25,197 bases of DNA from CAYVTD01 sp964454445 (GTDB lineage Bacteria; Bacteroidota; Ignavibacteria; Kapaibacteriales; UBA2268), in the NCBI GenBank assembly GCA_964454445.1, contig CAYVTD010000043.1:1-25197 (forward strand), in the 5' to 3' direction. Of this stretch, positions 1 to 8,192 are shown piece by piece. Position 1 is the first letter of the stretch. Each line of letters opens with the position of its first letter. The notes under the pieces are model-generated. The model had not been told where the DNA came from and made no database searches. It saw nothing but the letters and a program-made list of their open reading frames with translations. Made by a program: the position numbers and the translations under genes.

Positions 1-84
1 ATACCTTCTTCGATGCCTTTTGCCATACCTTCTTCGATGCCTTTTGCCATACCTTCTTCGATGCCTTTTGCCATACCTTTTGCC
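1..84 (-). repeat. in-frame 24-bp tandem repeat (8-residue unit EEGMAKGI), array cut by window edge
   Basis: Three perfect 24-bp units occupy 1-24, 25-48 and 49-72, followed by a 12-bp half unit at 73-84 coding MAKG. The unit length is a multiple of three, so copy-number change would lengthen or shorten the protein tail without a frameshift. The array continues past the left edge, so its copy number is unknown. Confidence 0.95.
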
Positions 85-815
85 ATACCATCTTCTACAG
101 CAGTATCAAAAGAATTCTTTAAATCTCTAAATACTTTTAAGCTATCTTCGTAAACATCGAGTTGAACAGGAGAAAAACGAGCTATTTCAGCTGCTTCAAA
201 AAGCCGTTCGAAGACTCTTTCTCGTAATTTATCGGGAATATTGTCGAAGCGATTCAAATTTCTTATTACATAAAGCCACTTTTCAAATCGGGTTTCGATT
301 TCATCTAAAGTTTTTGTAAATTTCGGCATTTCGAGGTAAATGAAGGTCAGTTTGTCGTAGAACACTTTGTTTGTTTCAACATCTTTAAGTTTGACCTTGT
401 ATAAATACTTATCTTCCTGATCTTTGTCTTCATCAAAAACAAAATCGAGAATGGCAATGAGATAAACCGCTTTCAACTCAAAATTCCAATCAGCTCTTTG
501 TGCTTGTTGGCGGATTGGAAAGGTAGAGTAATATACTGTCCTGTCTTTAAAAAACTTCTGCTTTGTTTTTTGCAATTCAACGATAAACTTTTCGCCTCGT
601 TCGTTTTCGCAATATAAATCAAAAATAGCCCGTCTATCCTTTGCCCCTTCGCCAAGTTGCTCGGCTTTCAAATATGTAAGAGATATAATCTCTCCTTCTT
701 CGTCACGCAACAGTTCGTTTAGGAAATCAAGAAGAAGTTCTTTCTGAGGTTCCTCACCAAAGAGACGCTTGAAACCAAAGTCTGTGAATGGATGTATGTA
801 CTTTTCTATTAACAT
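1..815 (-). CDS. Rpn/PD-(D/E)XK nuclease-family protein (putative transposase type), 3' end outside window
   Basis: Reading the minus strand from ATG at 815 gives an open frame of 271 codons that runs off the window. The N-terminus MLIEKYIHPFTDFGFKRLFG, followed by D66 in IFDLYC and the pair E80-x-Q82 in FIVELQ, matches the PD-(D/E)XK fold of the Rpn / 'PD-(D/E)XK nuclease family transposase' group (TIGR01784-type). Members have DNA endonuclease activity and promote RecA-independent recombination; whether this one is active is not visible. After about residue 240 the protein turns into repeats of EEGMAKGI, which still continue at position 1, so the true C-terminus is missing. The start sits on the first Met of the conserved block; no strong ribosome site precedes it. 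It lies 169 nt beyond the purA stop on the same strand. Family call firm, biological role uncertain. Confidence 0.85.
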   Translation of the reverse strand, partial: MLIEKYIHPFTDFGFKRLFGEEPQKELLLDFLNELLRDEEGEIISLTYLKAEQLGEGAKDRRAIFDLYCENERGEKFIVELQKTKQKFFKDRTVYYSTFPIRQQAQRADWNFELKAVYLIAILDFVFDEDKDQEDKYLYKVKLKDVETNKVFYDKLTFIYLEMPKFTKTLDEIETRFEKWLYVIRNLNRFDNIPDKLRERVFERLFEAAEIARFSPVQLDVYEDSLKVFRDLKNSFDTAVEDGMAKGMAKGIEEGMAKGIEEGMAKGIEEG

Positions 816-984
816 ATCACTTCTTATAATTCATTCATTTTTAATAATTTCTCTATTAACACTTTCACATAATGAAACCTATATATTGAAACGGAGAAAT
901 TAATAAATTATTCTAAGTTTATCTCCATTTTACAAAATTTATTTTGAACAAATTATATAATAATTTGACAAATAAATGATAAAA

Positions 985-2259
985 TCAAATAATGATGGTA
1001 TCGTTTCGCTCAGGACTTAATGAGACGATTTTTATTTTTGCAGCAGTGAAATTTTCAATTTCTTTAAAATAAGCAATGGTCTCTTTAGGCAAATCAGTAA
1101 GTTTTTTAGCTCCTGTTAACTTTTGTTTCCAACCTTTCATTTTTTTATATATAGGTTTGCAACGTATAAGCGATTCGGTATCTGCAGGAAAGCGATTTGT
1201 TTTCTTACCATCAATTTCGTATTCTGTGCAAATGCTAATTTCCTCAAAATCATCGAGCACGTCGAGCTTAGTCAATGCAATATCTCTTATACCATTGACC
1301 ATAACCGAATAATTAAGCGCCACAAGGTCGAGCCAGCCACAGCGTCGAGGTCTGCCAGTTGTTGTTCCAAATTCAGCACCTGTTGTAAACAAAGTTTCTC
1401 CATTCTTGTCGTTTAATTCAGAGGGAAAGGGACCGTTGCCTACTCGGGTTGTGTATGCTTTTACGACTCCAATGATATTGTTTATAGCTGTCGGCGGTAT
1501 TCCCAAGCCGGTACATGCCCCGCCAGAAACAGGATTTGAACTCGTTACAAAAGGATATGTTCCGTGATCAACATCGAGCAAAGCACCCTGAGCGCCTTCA
1601 ATCAATACTTCTTTGCCAGCTCGAATAGCATCATTGAGAATATATGTAGTGTCAGCAATATATGGAGTTAATGCCTTATCAAGAGAAAAATATTCTGAAA
1701 CAACTTTTTCTAAATCGACTGCTTCGGAGTCATATATTTCAGTTAATAAACGGTTCTTTTCGATTATGTTGGCGGTCAATTTTTTTATAAATATCTCTTT
1801 GTCGAGCACATCAATCATTCTTATGCCAATTCTTCGCGCTTTATCGATATACGAAGGACCAATACCCCTTCCAGTAGTGCCAATAGCACTTTGGGCTTTT
1901 GAACTTTCTCTTGCTGTATCCAATTTTTTATGATATGGCATTATTAAGTGAGCTCTTGAGCTAATAAATAATCGACCACTGACCTGAATTCCAAAGCTCT
2001 CCAACATTCCAATTTCTTCCATTAGCGCTATGGGGTCAACGACAACTCCATTACCAATTATACAAATTACTCCAGGTGTTAAAATACCTGAAGGTATCAA
2101 GTGTAAAATAAATTGCTTATTGCCTATCACTATCGTATGCCCTGCGTTTGCCCCACCTTGATATCTTGCTGTAATTTCGCTCTTACAGCTTAAAAGATCA
2201 ACTATTTTACCTTTGCCCTCATCGCCCCATTGCGAACCGATTACCAATGTTACACTCAT
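985..2259 (-). CDS. purA: adenylosuccinate synthetase
   Basis: Catalyses GTP-dependent ligation of IMP and aspartate to adenylosuccinate, the first committed step from IMP to AMP; cytoplasmic homodimer in the family. The 424-residue protein opens with GSQWGDEGKGK (G8-K18) holding the catalytic Asp13, and His41 follows in GGANAGHT; both fall at the E. coli numbering. Further family blocks are TTGRGIGPSY, the EGAQGALLDVDHGTYPFVTSS segment, and GRPRRCGWLDLVAL near the IMP/GTP sites. Length is normal. An in-frame TTG lies one codon upstream at 2262, but ATG at 2259 is preferred because AAGGG sits about 7 nt before it. The gene lies 138 nt downstream of mgtE on the same strand. No terminator is obvious after the stop. 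Confidence 0.97.
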   Translation of the reverse strand: MSVTLVIGSQWGDEGKGKIVDLLSCKSEITARYQGGANAGHTIVIGNKQFILHLIPSGILTPGVICIIGNGVVVDPIALMEEIGMLESFGIQVSGRLFISSRAHLIMPYHKKLDTARESSKAQSAIGTTGRGIGPSYIDKARRIGIRMIDVLDKEIFIKKLTANIIEKNRLLTEIYDSEAVDLEKVVSEYFSLDKALTPYIADTTYILNDAIRAGKEVLIEGAQGALLDVDHGTYPFVTSSNPVSGGACTGLGIPPTAINNIIGVVKAYTTRVGNGPFPSELNDKNGETLFTTGAEFGTTTGRPRRCGWLDLVALNYSVMVNGIRDIALTKLDVLDDFEEISICTEYEIDGKKTNRFPADTESLIRCKPIYKKMKGWKQKLTGAKKLTDLPKETIAYFKEIENFTAAKIKIVSLSPERNDTIII

Positions 2260-2397
2260 CAATTATCCCTTAGATTTTTAACTCATTTTTAATAATTACT
2301 ATACAATCGGAAAAAAAGATAATGAATTCTCTAAACATAAAAAATTATTATCTTAAAATTGTAAGAAATATGTTTGGAAATAGCAACAAACATCTGT

Positions 2398-3744
2398 TTA
2401 TTCTAGCACAAACATTGCAACATGAAAATATATCAATATTCCAGTTGCATCGATGAGTGTAGCGATAAATGGACTTGACACGACAGCCGGATCGAGCTTG
2501 AGACGTTTTAGTAGTAAAGGCAATAAGGCACCAAGCAAATTTGCCCAAAGCACAAGCAAGGTCATTGATACACCAATTATTAGTGCAAGATTAAACTCAT
2601 GGTGTCCTTGTAAATAGCCTCTTAAATAAGTGAAGGATCCCAAAACAGCACCAAGAATAAGCCCAATAAACAATTCTTTCATAAAAACTTTAAACCAGTC
2701 TTTTAATTGCACTTCGTCGATAGCTAAAGCACGGACAATAAGGGTAGCCGATTGTGTGCCTGTGTTGCCGGCAGTGCCTATCAACATCGGCAAGAAAAAA
2801 GTTAAAGCAATAAAGGATTGTATCACATTGTTGTATAATGAAATTAAGCCTGAAGTAAGCGAACTAGCAAACATTAGCAAGAAAAGCCAAGGAAAGCGTT
2901 TTACACACAAACGCCATATACTTGCATAAAGATATCCACTTTCAACAGGATTGATAGCGCTTATTTTGTGAAAATCTTCTGTGTTTTCTTCCTGCGAGAT
3001 GTCCATAATGTCGTCAAATGTAACAATTCCGACTAAATGTCCCTCGGAATCGACAACTGGAAGAACAGAAATATCATATTTTTCCATTATTCTGACCGCT
3101 TTTTCCTGGTCGTCAAAAGCGGAAATGCTGATAACATTATAATCCATCAGATGCTCGACAAGCTCGTCTTTTTGTGCTAATATAATATATCTCAACAATA
3201 TGTCATCGAGAAGCATCCCATCGTCATCAACAACGTAGATTCTATTAATCGTCTCGCTGTCTTTTCCAAATAGCCGAATATGAGCTATGGCATCGTCAAC
3301 CGTCCAATCTTTTCGTATAGCAACAAAATCGGGAGTCATTTCCCTTCCAATGCTTGTTTCTGGATATCCAAGCAGATCGCGTGCTTCTTTTAAATCGTCA
3401 GGCGACAACAACATCAATAGACGCTTGGTAACCTTGGCAGGTAGTTCTTCGAGGACATCTGTTCTATCGTCAGGTGATAGATCGGTCAAAAGTGCTTTAG
3501 TTTCATCATCAGTGAGGTCGAAAAGCAGGCTATCTCGTTGTTCGTAAGCAAGATAGGAGAATACCTCCGAGGAAATATCACGAGGCAAGGCACGAAAAAC
3601 AAGTACTCTGTCCGATTTTTCGAGGTCAAGGAGTAAATCAGCTATTTCGGGGGCAGGCCAGTCAGATAGAGTTATTTTTAAATCCGTCCATTTACGATGC
3701 TCGATAAGCTCCTGTATCTCAGGTTTTAAAAGTTCTTTCAGCAT
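2398..3744 (-). CDS. mgtE: magnesium transporter MgtE
   Basis: Inner-membrane Mg2+ channel gated by cytoplasmic Mg2+. The 448 residues match the Thermus homologue in size and domain order: an acidic helical N domain (about 1-130, rich in L/SPDD turns), two CBS domains (about 135-260, with motifs such as LPVVDSEGHLVGIVTFDDI), then a membrane domain with five hydrophobic helices (about 283-448). The pore-region motif PMLIGTAGNTGTQSATL and the last helix ATLIDATGILIYF are present; its Asp is residue 432, the position of the pore Mg2+-binding Asp in T. thermophilus MgtE. The start ATG at 3744 has only a weak ribosome site. A TATATTTG -7-like box (complement of 3810-3817) lies about 65 nt upstream. 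No Mg-sensing leader RNA was recognised. Confidence 0.96.
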   Translation of the reverse strand: MLKELLKPEIQELIEHRKWTDLKITLSDWPAPEIADLLLDLEKSDRVLVFRALPRDISSEVFSYLAYEQRDSLLFDLTDDETKALLTDLSPDDRTDVLEELPAKVTKRLLMLLSPDDLKEARDLLGYPETSIGREMTPDFVAIRKDWTVDDAIAHIRLFGKDSETINRIYVVDDDGMLLDDILLRYIILAQKDELVEHLMDYNVISISAFDDQEKAVRIMEKYDISVLPVVDSEGHLVGIVTFDDIMDISQEENTEDFHKISAINPVESGYLYASIWRLCVKRFPWLFLLMFASSLTSGLISLYNNVIQSFIALTFFLPMLIGTAGNTGTQSATLIVRALAIDEVQLKDWFKVFMKELFIGLILGAVLGSFTYLRGYLQGHHEFNLALIIGVSMTLLVLWANLLGALLPLLLKRLKLDPAVVSSPFIATLIDATGILIYFHVAMFVLE

Positions 3745-3809
3745 AACATTAATATTCTTTTATAGCAAGATGGAATTTTAGCTGGCTTTTTATGCCGACT
3801 GTTGTTTTA

Positions 3810-3817
3810 CAAATATA
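3810..3817 (-). promoter_or_regulatory. possible -7 box for mgtE
   Basis: The complement of 3810-3817 reads TATATTTG, matching the Bacteroidota -7 consensus TAnnTTTG. No TTTG is found at the expected distance upstream, so this is only a candidate. Transcription from it would give a leader of roughly 60 nt. Confidence 0.3.
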
Positions 3818-3910
3818 GAGTAAAAATTTCGTTCTATCGCAGAAAAATTTATTAACTAACATTATGCAAAATTAATAAAAACTTCATAATTTTAACACAC
3901 AGTAAAGATA

Positions 3911-4093
3911 GCTGGGAGATAATAAATCAATTCCATTATTCTCCATCTAATTGCATTACAGAATCGAAATCTAAGAAAAAAAGCGAAAAAATAAATTTCA
4001 TTACAATGCATCCAATCCTTATCTGAAAATCGTATTATTTGCTTTTTAGCTTTGCTGCCATTGTCCATGTTTCCGATTCGGCAATAGTTGAAA
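3911..4093 (+). pseudogene. decayed paralogue fragment of the adjacent T9SS beta-propeller gene
   Basis: This 183-nt stretch in the 416-nt gap between mgtE and the 4161 gene aligns with 6364-6549, inside that gene. Translated in the same phase, both share WE..NQF.YSP.NCITESKS, then FITM.PIL and then AAIVHVSDSAIVE. The copy is one codon shorter (net 3 nt), has an in-frame TGA where the gene has TCA, and differs at both silent and amino-acid-changing positions (for example CAC/CAT, GTC/GTT, but also CGT/CTT). It therefore looks like the remnant of an older, diverged paralogue of the jelly-roll-like domain, not a recent copying error. Nothing homologous to the rest of the gene is seen either side. 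The flanks 3745-3910 and 4094-4160 are AT-rich and otherwise featureless except for the possible mgtE -7 box and the GAGGA ribosome site before 4161. Confidence 0.85.
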
Positions 4094-4160
4094 AAACAAC
4101 AATTATACTTGTTTATTTAAGAATAATATCTTATATTAAAGAAAAAACTTCAGAGGAATT

Positions 4161-7070
4161 ATGAAACATTTCTATAAAACAATTTTTTGGATTATTTGCT
4201 TATTTTTACTGATAAACTCTTTAAAAGCTGAGGAATCTATTAAAGAAAAAACGGAGAGAGAGTTCAAACGGTATATTTTATCGGCTCACCCACTTCCGGT
4301 TAATACTAAATATGAGTTGCCGATGCTCCCGCTTGCCGAAAACAAAAATGAGAGCTATTTCCTCAACGTAAATATGATTATCGAGGAAGTGCAAGGCAAG
4401 CTTGATATGCAAAATGAGTCTTCCATAGCTGTCAGCCCTGTAAATCCGAAATTTTTAATTGGCTCATCAGTAGATTATCGCGCCGAATCTTCAACTTGGG
4501 TCTATATTTCTAAAGATGGAGGCAAAACCTGGCTCAATCGCCATTTCGGGCATCCATTTGAAAATTGGCGAAGTACAAACGACCCTTCGGTTGCCTTCGA
4601 TCCAAATGGATATGGCTATCTTGTTTATGGAGGTTTTCCTGATGTAGCCACTGTTAGTGGAGCTATGGAAAACGGCGTTTTCATAGCAAAAACTACCGAC
4701 GAAGGCGAAACGTGGAAGGCACATATTCCAGTTATTTTACATAAGGGTGTATTAACCCTCGATTCCGCATTCGATGATAAATATTATATTTCCGTCGATA
4801 ATTCGCCCACTTCGCCTTATCATAAACATCTTTACATTCCTTGGAAAAGAGTAACTCCGCGCGACTCGGCAACCCAAATATTTCTTTCAAAATCGACAGA
4901 TGCTGGCGAAACCTGGAGCAATCCTGTTCCTGTAAGCTATCGTGTCGCAGGTAGTTCGGAAGATACAACGTATGGGCAAAGCTTTCCTCTAGCCACGACA
5001 TCTCCGGAAGGTGATGTTTATGTAGTTTGGAATCACGGTATCGTTCATGGCATCGGCTTTGCAAAATCGACTGATGGTGGCAATACATTTTCTGAACCAA
5101 GAATTATTCAGTTTTATAATATTTTTGGAAAAACAAAGGATATTTCTGGTGGTGGCGAGCCGATTTATCGGCATTCCGTTAAGGGAAAAGTACGCGCCGA
5201 GGCTTATCCTGTTGTTATTTGCGACACAACTAATGGAGTAAATAGAGGTAAAATCTACCTTTGCTGGGCAGCAGACGAAATCCCAAATATTTACTTTTCA
5301 TACTCTGAAGATAAGGGCGTAACTTGGTCTGAGCCAATTTTTGTAAGTTCCGATACAACTAATGACCAATTCTGGCAATGGATGAGCATAGACCCCAAAA
5401 ACGGAGATCTTGCAATAATGTATCTCGATAGCCGCAACGATCCAGCTAATATAATGGTTGAATGTTATGCGGCTTATTCTTCAGATGGTGGGAAATCTTG
5501 GATAGACAGAAGAGTTTCCGACATCAGTTCAGACCTGAGGCTAAATCCATTTGCTGCTAATGCTTTTGCAGGCGATTACAGTGGTTGTGCATTCTTTGAT
5601 GGAAAAATTTATCCTTCCTGGGTCGATATGAGGAATGCAGTAAAAAATATTTTTGACAGTGATGTGCTTACTGCTTTAATCAATGTACGCTCTCCAATGC
5701 CCCCAGAAAATTTTATTGGGCATACTCAACCTGAAAGAATCAAGGAAATCAAACTTGATTGGATCGCACCCACAGAGCGTTCCTTCGGACAGACATTAAA
5801 ACTAGGCGAATATAATTATGTGCTTTATCGCGATGGTAAATTTCTTGCAGAAATAGCATCTGATAATACTGAATATTTTGACTCCGGATTAATACCTTAC
5901 GAAAAATATGAGTATAAAATAGCTACTTGCTCAGGAGCAGATACTAGTATTTTCAGAGAAACTTTTGCTTTTGCCGGTGGAGCTAAAAAACCCGCTGCCC
6001 CTGAGATAGTTTCGTTTAAGGCTGGCAATGGCAACGATGCTGAATTGTATGTAAAAATGCCAACTTTAAGAGAAGATAATGTAACGCCTCTTGTAAATTT
6101 GACCCGTTTAGCAGTTTACAAAGATAATGCGCTCGCTTTGGAACAAACAGTTGCTAATACTGATACTGGTAAAATTATCAAATTCAATATTCAAAACCCA
6201 AACAAAGGTTATTACACCTATAAAGTACAAGTTGCAGATTCTTATACTCCCTCTAATATAAGCGATTTTAGTAAGGAAGTATGTTTTTATAGTGGTCCTT
6301 TTTTAAGCGAACTTGATGACAATTTTGATATACCTGTAATAAATAAATATACTATTAACAACGGCTGGGAGCTAACAAATCAATTCTATTATTCTCCACC
6401 TAATTGCATTACAGAATCGAAATCCGGGAAATATAAAAGCAACGAAACAAATTTTATTACTATGTATCCAATTCTTGCCTCAAAATCGCATTATTTGCGT
6501 TTTAGAACTGCTGCCATTGTCCACGTCTCCGATTCGGCAATAGTCGAAATAAGCAAGGATTTAGGTAAATCATGGAGCTTGTTAGATGCTTTCAATATTA
6601 ATAGTTATCCAACTTGGAAAGACAAGCAGTTAACACAGGAAGACTGGCTAGAAAAAGTATATAAATTCGATGGGATAATTGAAGAGCAAGATACGGTAGT
6701 TGTCCGTTTCCGAATGAAATCAAACGCTGCACTCGAAGACGATGGCTGGTATATTGATAATTTTTATTTTGGAACTATAGCCGGAGATGTCAATTATAAC
6801 GATTATATTCAGGAAAAGATCGAGATCAGCCCAAATCCAGCCAAAGACAAGATTATTGTTCAATTAAAGAATGTAAATAACATATCTCAATATAGTATCG
6901 AGTTATTTTCTTCTCTTGGAACAAAAGTAGCACTTTCAGAGTCAATGGTAACGACAAGTAACGATTATTTTATTGTCGATGTATCTTGTTTGTCCCAAGG
7001 CGCTTATGCAGTTATAGCAATTAGCAATTCTGGAAAGAAATTAACAAAATTATTTGCAGTTGTTAGATAA
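4161..7070 (+). CDS. secreted sialidase-like beta-propeller protein with T9SS type A sorting domain
   Basis: A 969-residue exported protein. A signal peptide spans about 1-23 (hydrophobic run after MKHFYKT, cleavage near LKA). Six Asp-box motifs of the S-x-D-x-G-x-x-W type occur at 117-124, 178-185, 245-252, 303-310, 382-389 and 440-447, which indicates a six-bladed BNR/sialidase-type propeller over about 70-510. Two fibronectin-III-like segments follow (about 515-715), then a jelly-roll/MAM-like segment (about 718-880, ending EDDGWYIDNFYFG). The C-terminal domain (about 885-969, with ISPNPAKDKI and LSQGAYAVIAIS) marks T9SS export and surface attachment. Asp boxes alone do not prove sialidase activity, and I do not identify the catalytic arginine triad, so the substrate is unknown. 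ATG at 4161 follows GAGGA at good spacing. A decayed paralogue fragment lies just upstream. Confidence 0.88.
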   Translation: MKHFYKTIFWIICLFLLINSLKAEESIKEKTEREFKRYILSAHPLPVNTKYELPMLPLAENKNESYFLNVNMIIEEVQGKLDMQNESSIAVSPVNPKFLIGSSVDYRAESSTWVYISKDGGKTWLNRHFGHPFENWRSTNDPSVAFDPNGYGYLVYGGFPDVATVSGAMENGVFIAKTTDEGETWKAHIPVILHKGVLTLDSAFDDKYYISVDNSPTSPYHKHLYIPWKRVTPRDSATQIFLSKSTDAGETWSNPVPVSYRVAGSSEDTTYGQSFPLATTSPEGDVYVVWNHGIVHGIGFAKSTDGGNTFSEPRIIQFYNIFGKTKDISGGGEPIYRHSVKGKVRAEAYPVVICDTTNGVNRGKIYLCWAADEIPNIYFSYSEDKGVTWSEPIFVSSDTTNDQFWQWMSIDPKNGDLAIMYLDSRNDPANIMVECYAAYSSDGGKSWIDRRVSDISSDLRLNPFAANAFAGDYSGCAFFDGKIYPSWVDMRNAVKNIFDSDVLTALINVRSPMPPENFIGHTQPERIKEIKLDWIAPTERSFGQTLKLGEYNYVLYRDGKFLAEIASDNTEYFDSGLIPYEKYEYKIATCSGADTSIFRETFAFAGGAKKPAAPEIVSFKAGNGNDAELYVKMPTLREDNVTPLVNLTRLAVYKDNALALEQTVANTDTGKIIKFNIQNPNKGYYTYKVQVADSYTPSNISDFSKEVCFYSGPFLSELDDNFDIPVINKYTINNGWELTNQFYYSPPNCITESKSGKYKSNETNFITMYPILASKSHYLRFRTAAIVHVSDSAIVEISKDLGKSWSLLDAFNINSYPTWKDKQLTQEDWLEKVYKFDGIIEEQDTVVVRFRMKSNAALEDDGWYIDNFYFGTIAGDVNYNDYIQEKIEISPNPAKDKIIVQLKNVNNISQYSIELFSSLGTKVALSESMVTTSNDYFIVDVSCLSQGAYAVIAISNSGKKLTKLFAVVR

Positions 7071-7077
7071 AAATATA

Positions 7078-7108
7078 TTTGTTCTTACTAAAGTTTCATT
7101 TATTTTTG
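7078..7108 (+). promoter_or_regulatory. Bacteroidota-type promoter for the SprA-related gene
   Basis: TTTG at 7078-7081, a 19-nt spacer, and TATTTTTG at 7101-7108 fit the TTTG-N19-TAnnTTTG consensus well. It starts 8 nt after the upstream stop codon. Predicted transcription start is near 7115, leaving a leader of about 80 nt before ATG 7194, so the downstream gene can be expressed independently. Confidence 0.6.
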
Positions 7109-7193
7109 TCGATAAAATTATTGTATTGCCATCTATTTGGCATTATGTTTTTGCTATTCATTGAAGATTTTTATTTATTACATTGAAATCGAA

Positions 7194-8126
7194 ATGGCTC
7201 ACGAACTATCAATAAAAGCTGCAGAATTTATTCGTATGGCAGATAGAATCGCCGAGGGCGATAGCCCCGAGCTATTACGCAATGCTCCAAATGAAAGAAA
7301 AAACAAGAAATTGTTTTTAAAAGAAGATAGATTCGAAAAATCTTCCGGTACATATTCTTCTCTTGCCGAAGCTCAAAAATCGAAATATGCTGCTTTAGCC
7401 GGTAAAGAATCGGAACAATCCGATAATTTCTTTGAAAAAGCCTACGGATTAGGAACTCAAAAAGATATGTTGCAATCACAAGTCAAAAAAGAAGCGAGCC
7501 AATCAGAAAATGACGAAAAGGATAGCGAAGATAAAAAAGAATTGTATGAATTTGACCCTGGAAACAAAGAACTGAACGAGAGTGAAAAGAAGCAAGTAGA
7601 AGAGCTTAAAAAAATTGATGTCAAAGTTCGGGCACACGAAATGGCTCATCAAATCGCTGGCGCTGGCTTGGTTAGAGGCAAATCATTCCAATATACCACT
7701 GGTCCAGACGGTAAGCAATATGCAACGGGAGGTGAGGTTAAAATCGATATATCTGCCGATCCAGACGACCCTGAAAAAACAATCAGAAAGATGCAAAAAG
7801 TTCGACGCGCTGCTCTTGCTCCTGTTGACCCATCTTCAACGGATAGAGTTGTAGCTGCTAAAGCCTCTCAAATGGAAGCAATGGCTCGTTCAGATAAAGC
7901 TGAATTATCATTAAAAGATAACAAATCGATTGGCAATAAAGAAAGACAACAATTTGATAAGTATTTAAACGATGGCAAACAAGATAATCAAGGTAAGCTT
8001 ATCGATAGAATAAATGGCAGCGGTGTTGCCTCTATGAAGGGAGTTGGGTCATTGAAAGTCGAAGAGGCGCCACCACCTCCACCGCCGGAACCACCACCAC
8101 CTCCGCCAGAACCAGTAGCTGAATAA
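7194..8126 (+). CDS. SprA-related putative metalloprotease (PF12118-like) with poly-proline tail
   Basis: The conserved core, about residues 127-240, contains KIDVKVRAHEMAHQIAGAG, GPDGKQYATGGEVKID and IRKMQKVRRAALAP, the signature of the SprA-related family (PF12118), annotated elsewhere as putative metalloproteases. HEMAH fits the HExxH zinc-protease motif, but proteolysis is inferred. The first 125 residues are a hydrophilic Lys/Glu/Ser-rich, probably disordered region. The C-terminus carries two six-proline runs separated by acidic residues (PPPPPPEPPPPPPEP). There is no signal peptide or membrane segment, so it looks cytoplasmic unless exported unconventionally. The frame is open back to TTG at 7137, but that extension is hydrophobic and unlike the family; ATG 7194 (MAHELSIKAAEF) is preferred. 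A dedicated promoter precedes it and a strong terminator follows. Confidence 0.82.
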   Translation: MAHELSIKAAEFIRMADRIAEGDSPELLRNAPNERKNKKLFLKEDRFEKSSGTYSSLAEAQKSKYAALAGKESEQSDNFFEKAYGLGTQKDMLQSQVKKEASQSENDEKDSEDKKELYEFDPGNKELNESEKKQVEELKKIDVKVRAHEMAHQIAGAGLVRGKSFQYTTGPDGKQYATGGEVKIDISADPDDPEKTIRKMQKVRRAALAPVDPSSTDRVVAAKASQMEAMARSDKAELSLKDNKSIGNKERQQFDKYLNDGKQDNQGKLIDRINGSGVASMKGVGSLKVEEAPPPPPPEPPPPPPEPVAE

Positions 8127-8140
8127 GTTGAATAATACAA

Positions 8141-8173
8141 AGATGGGCTACACTTGAGAAGTATAGCCCATCT
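8141..8173. terminator. bidirectional intrinsic terminator between convergent genes
   Basis: AGATGGGCTA at 8141-8150 pairs perfectly with TAGCCCATCT at 8164-8173. After one c/a mismatch the stem continues ACTT/AAGT around a GAG loop. T-rich sequence follows on the plus strand. Position midway between the convergent stops at 8126 and 8193 suits termination of both transcripts. Confidence 0.88.
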
Positions 8174-8192
8174 ATTCTTTTAATTTATTCTT

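Noticed and set aside
4161..7070. Calling the propeller protein a true sialidase
   Set aside because: Asp boxes occur in many non-sialidase propellers and I could not find the catalytic arginine triad and Tyr/Glu set.
7137..7193. Upstream TTG-initiated extension of the SprA-related protein
   Set aside because: Gives a hydrophobic leader unlike the family, and the predicted promoter fits ATG 7194; a signal-peptide reading was considered but it lacks a cleavage site.
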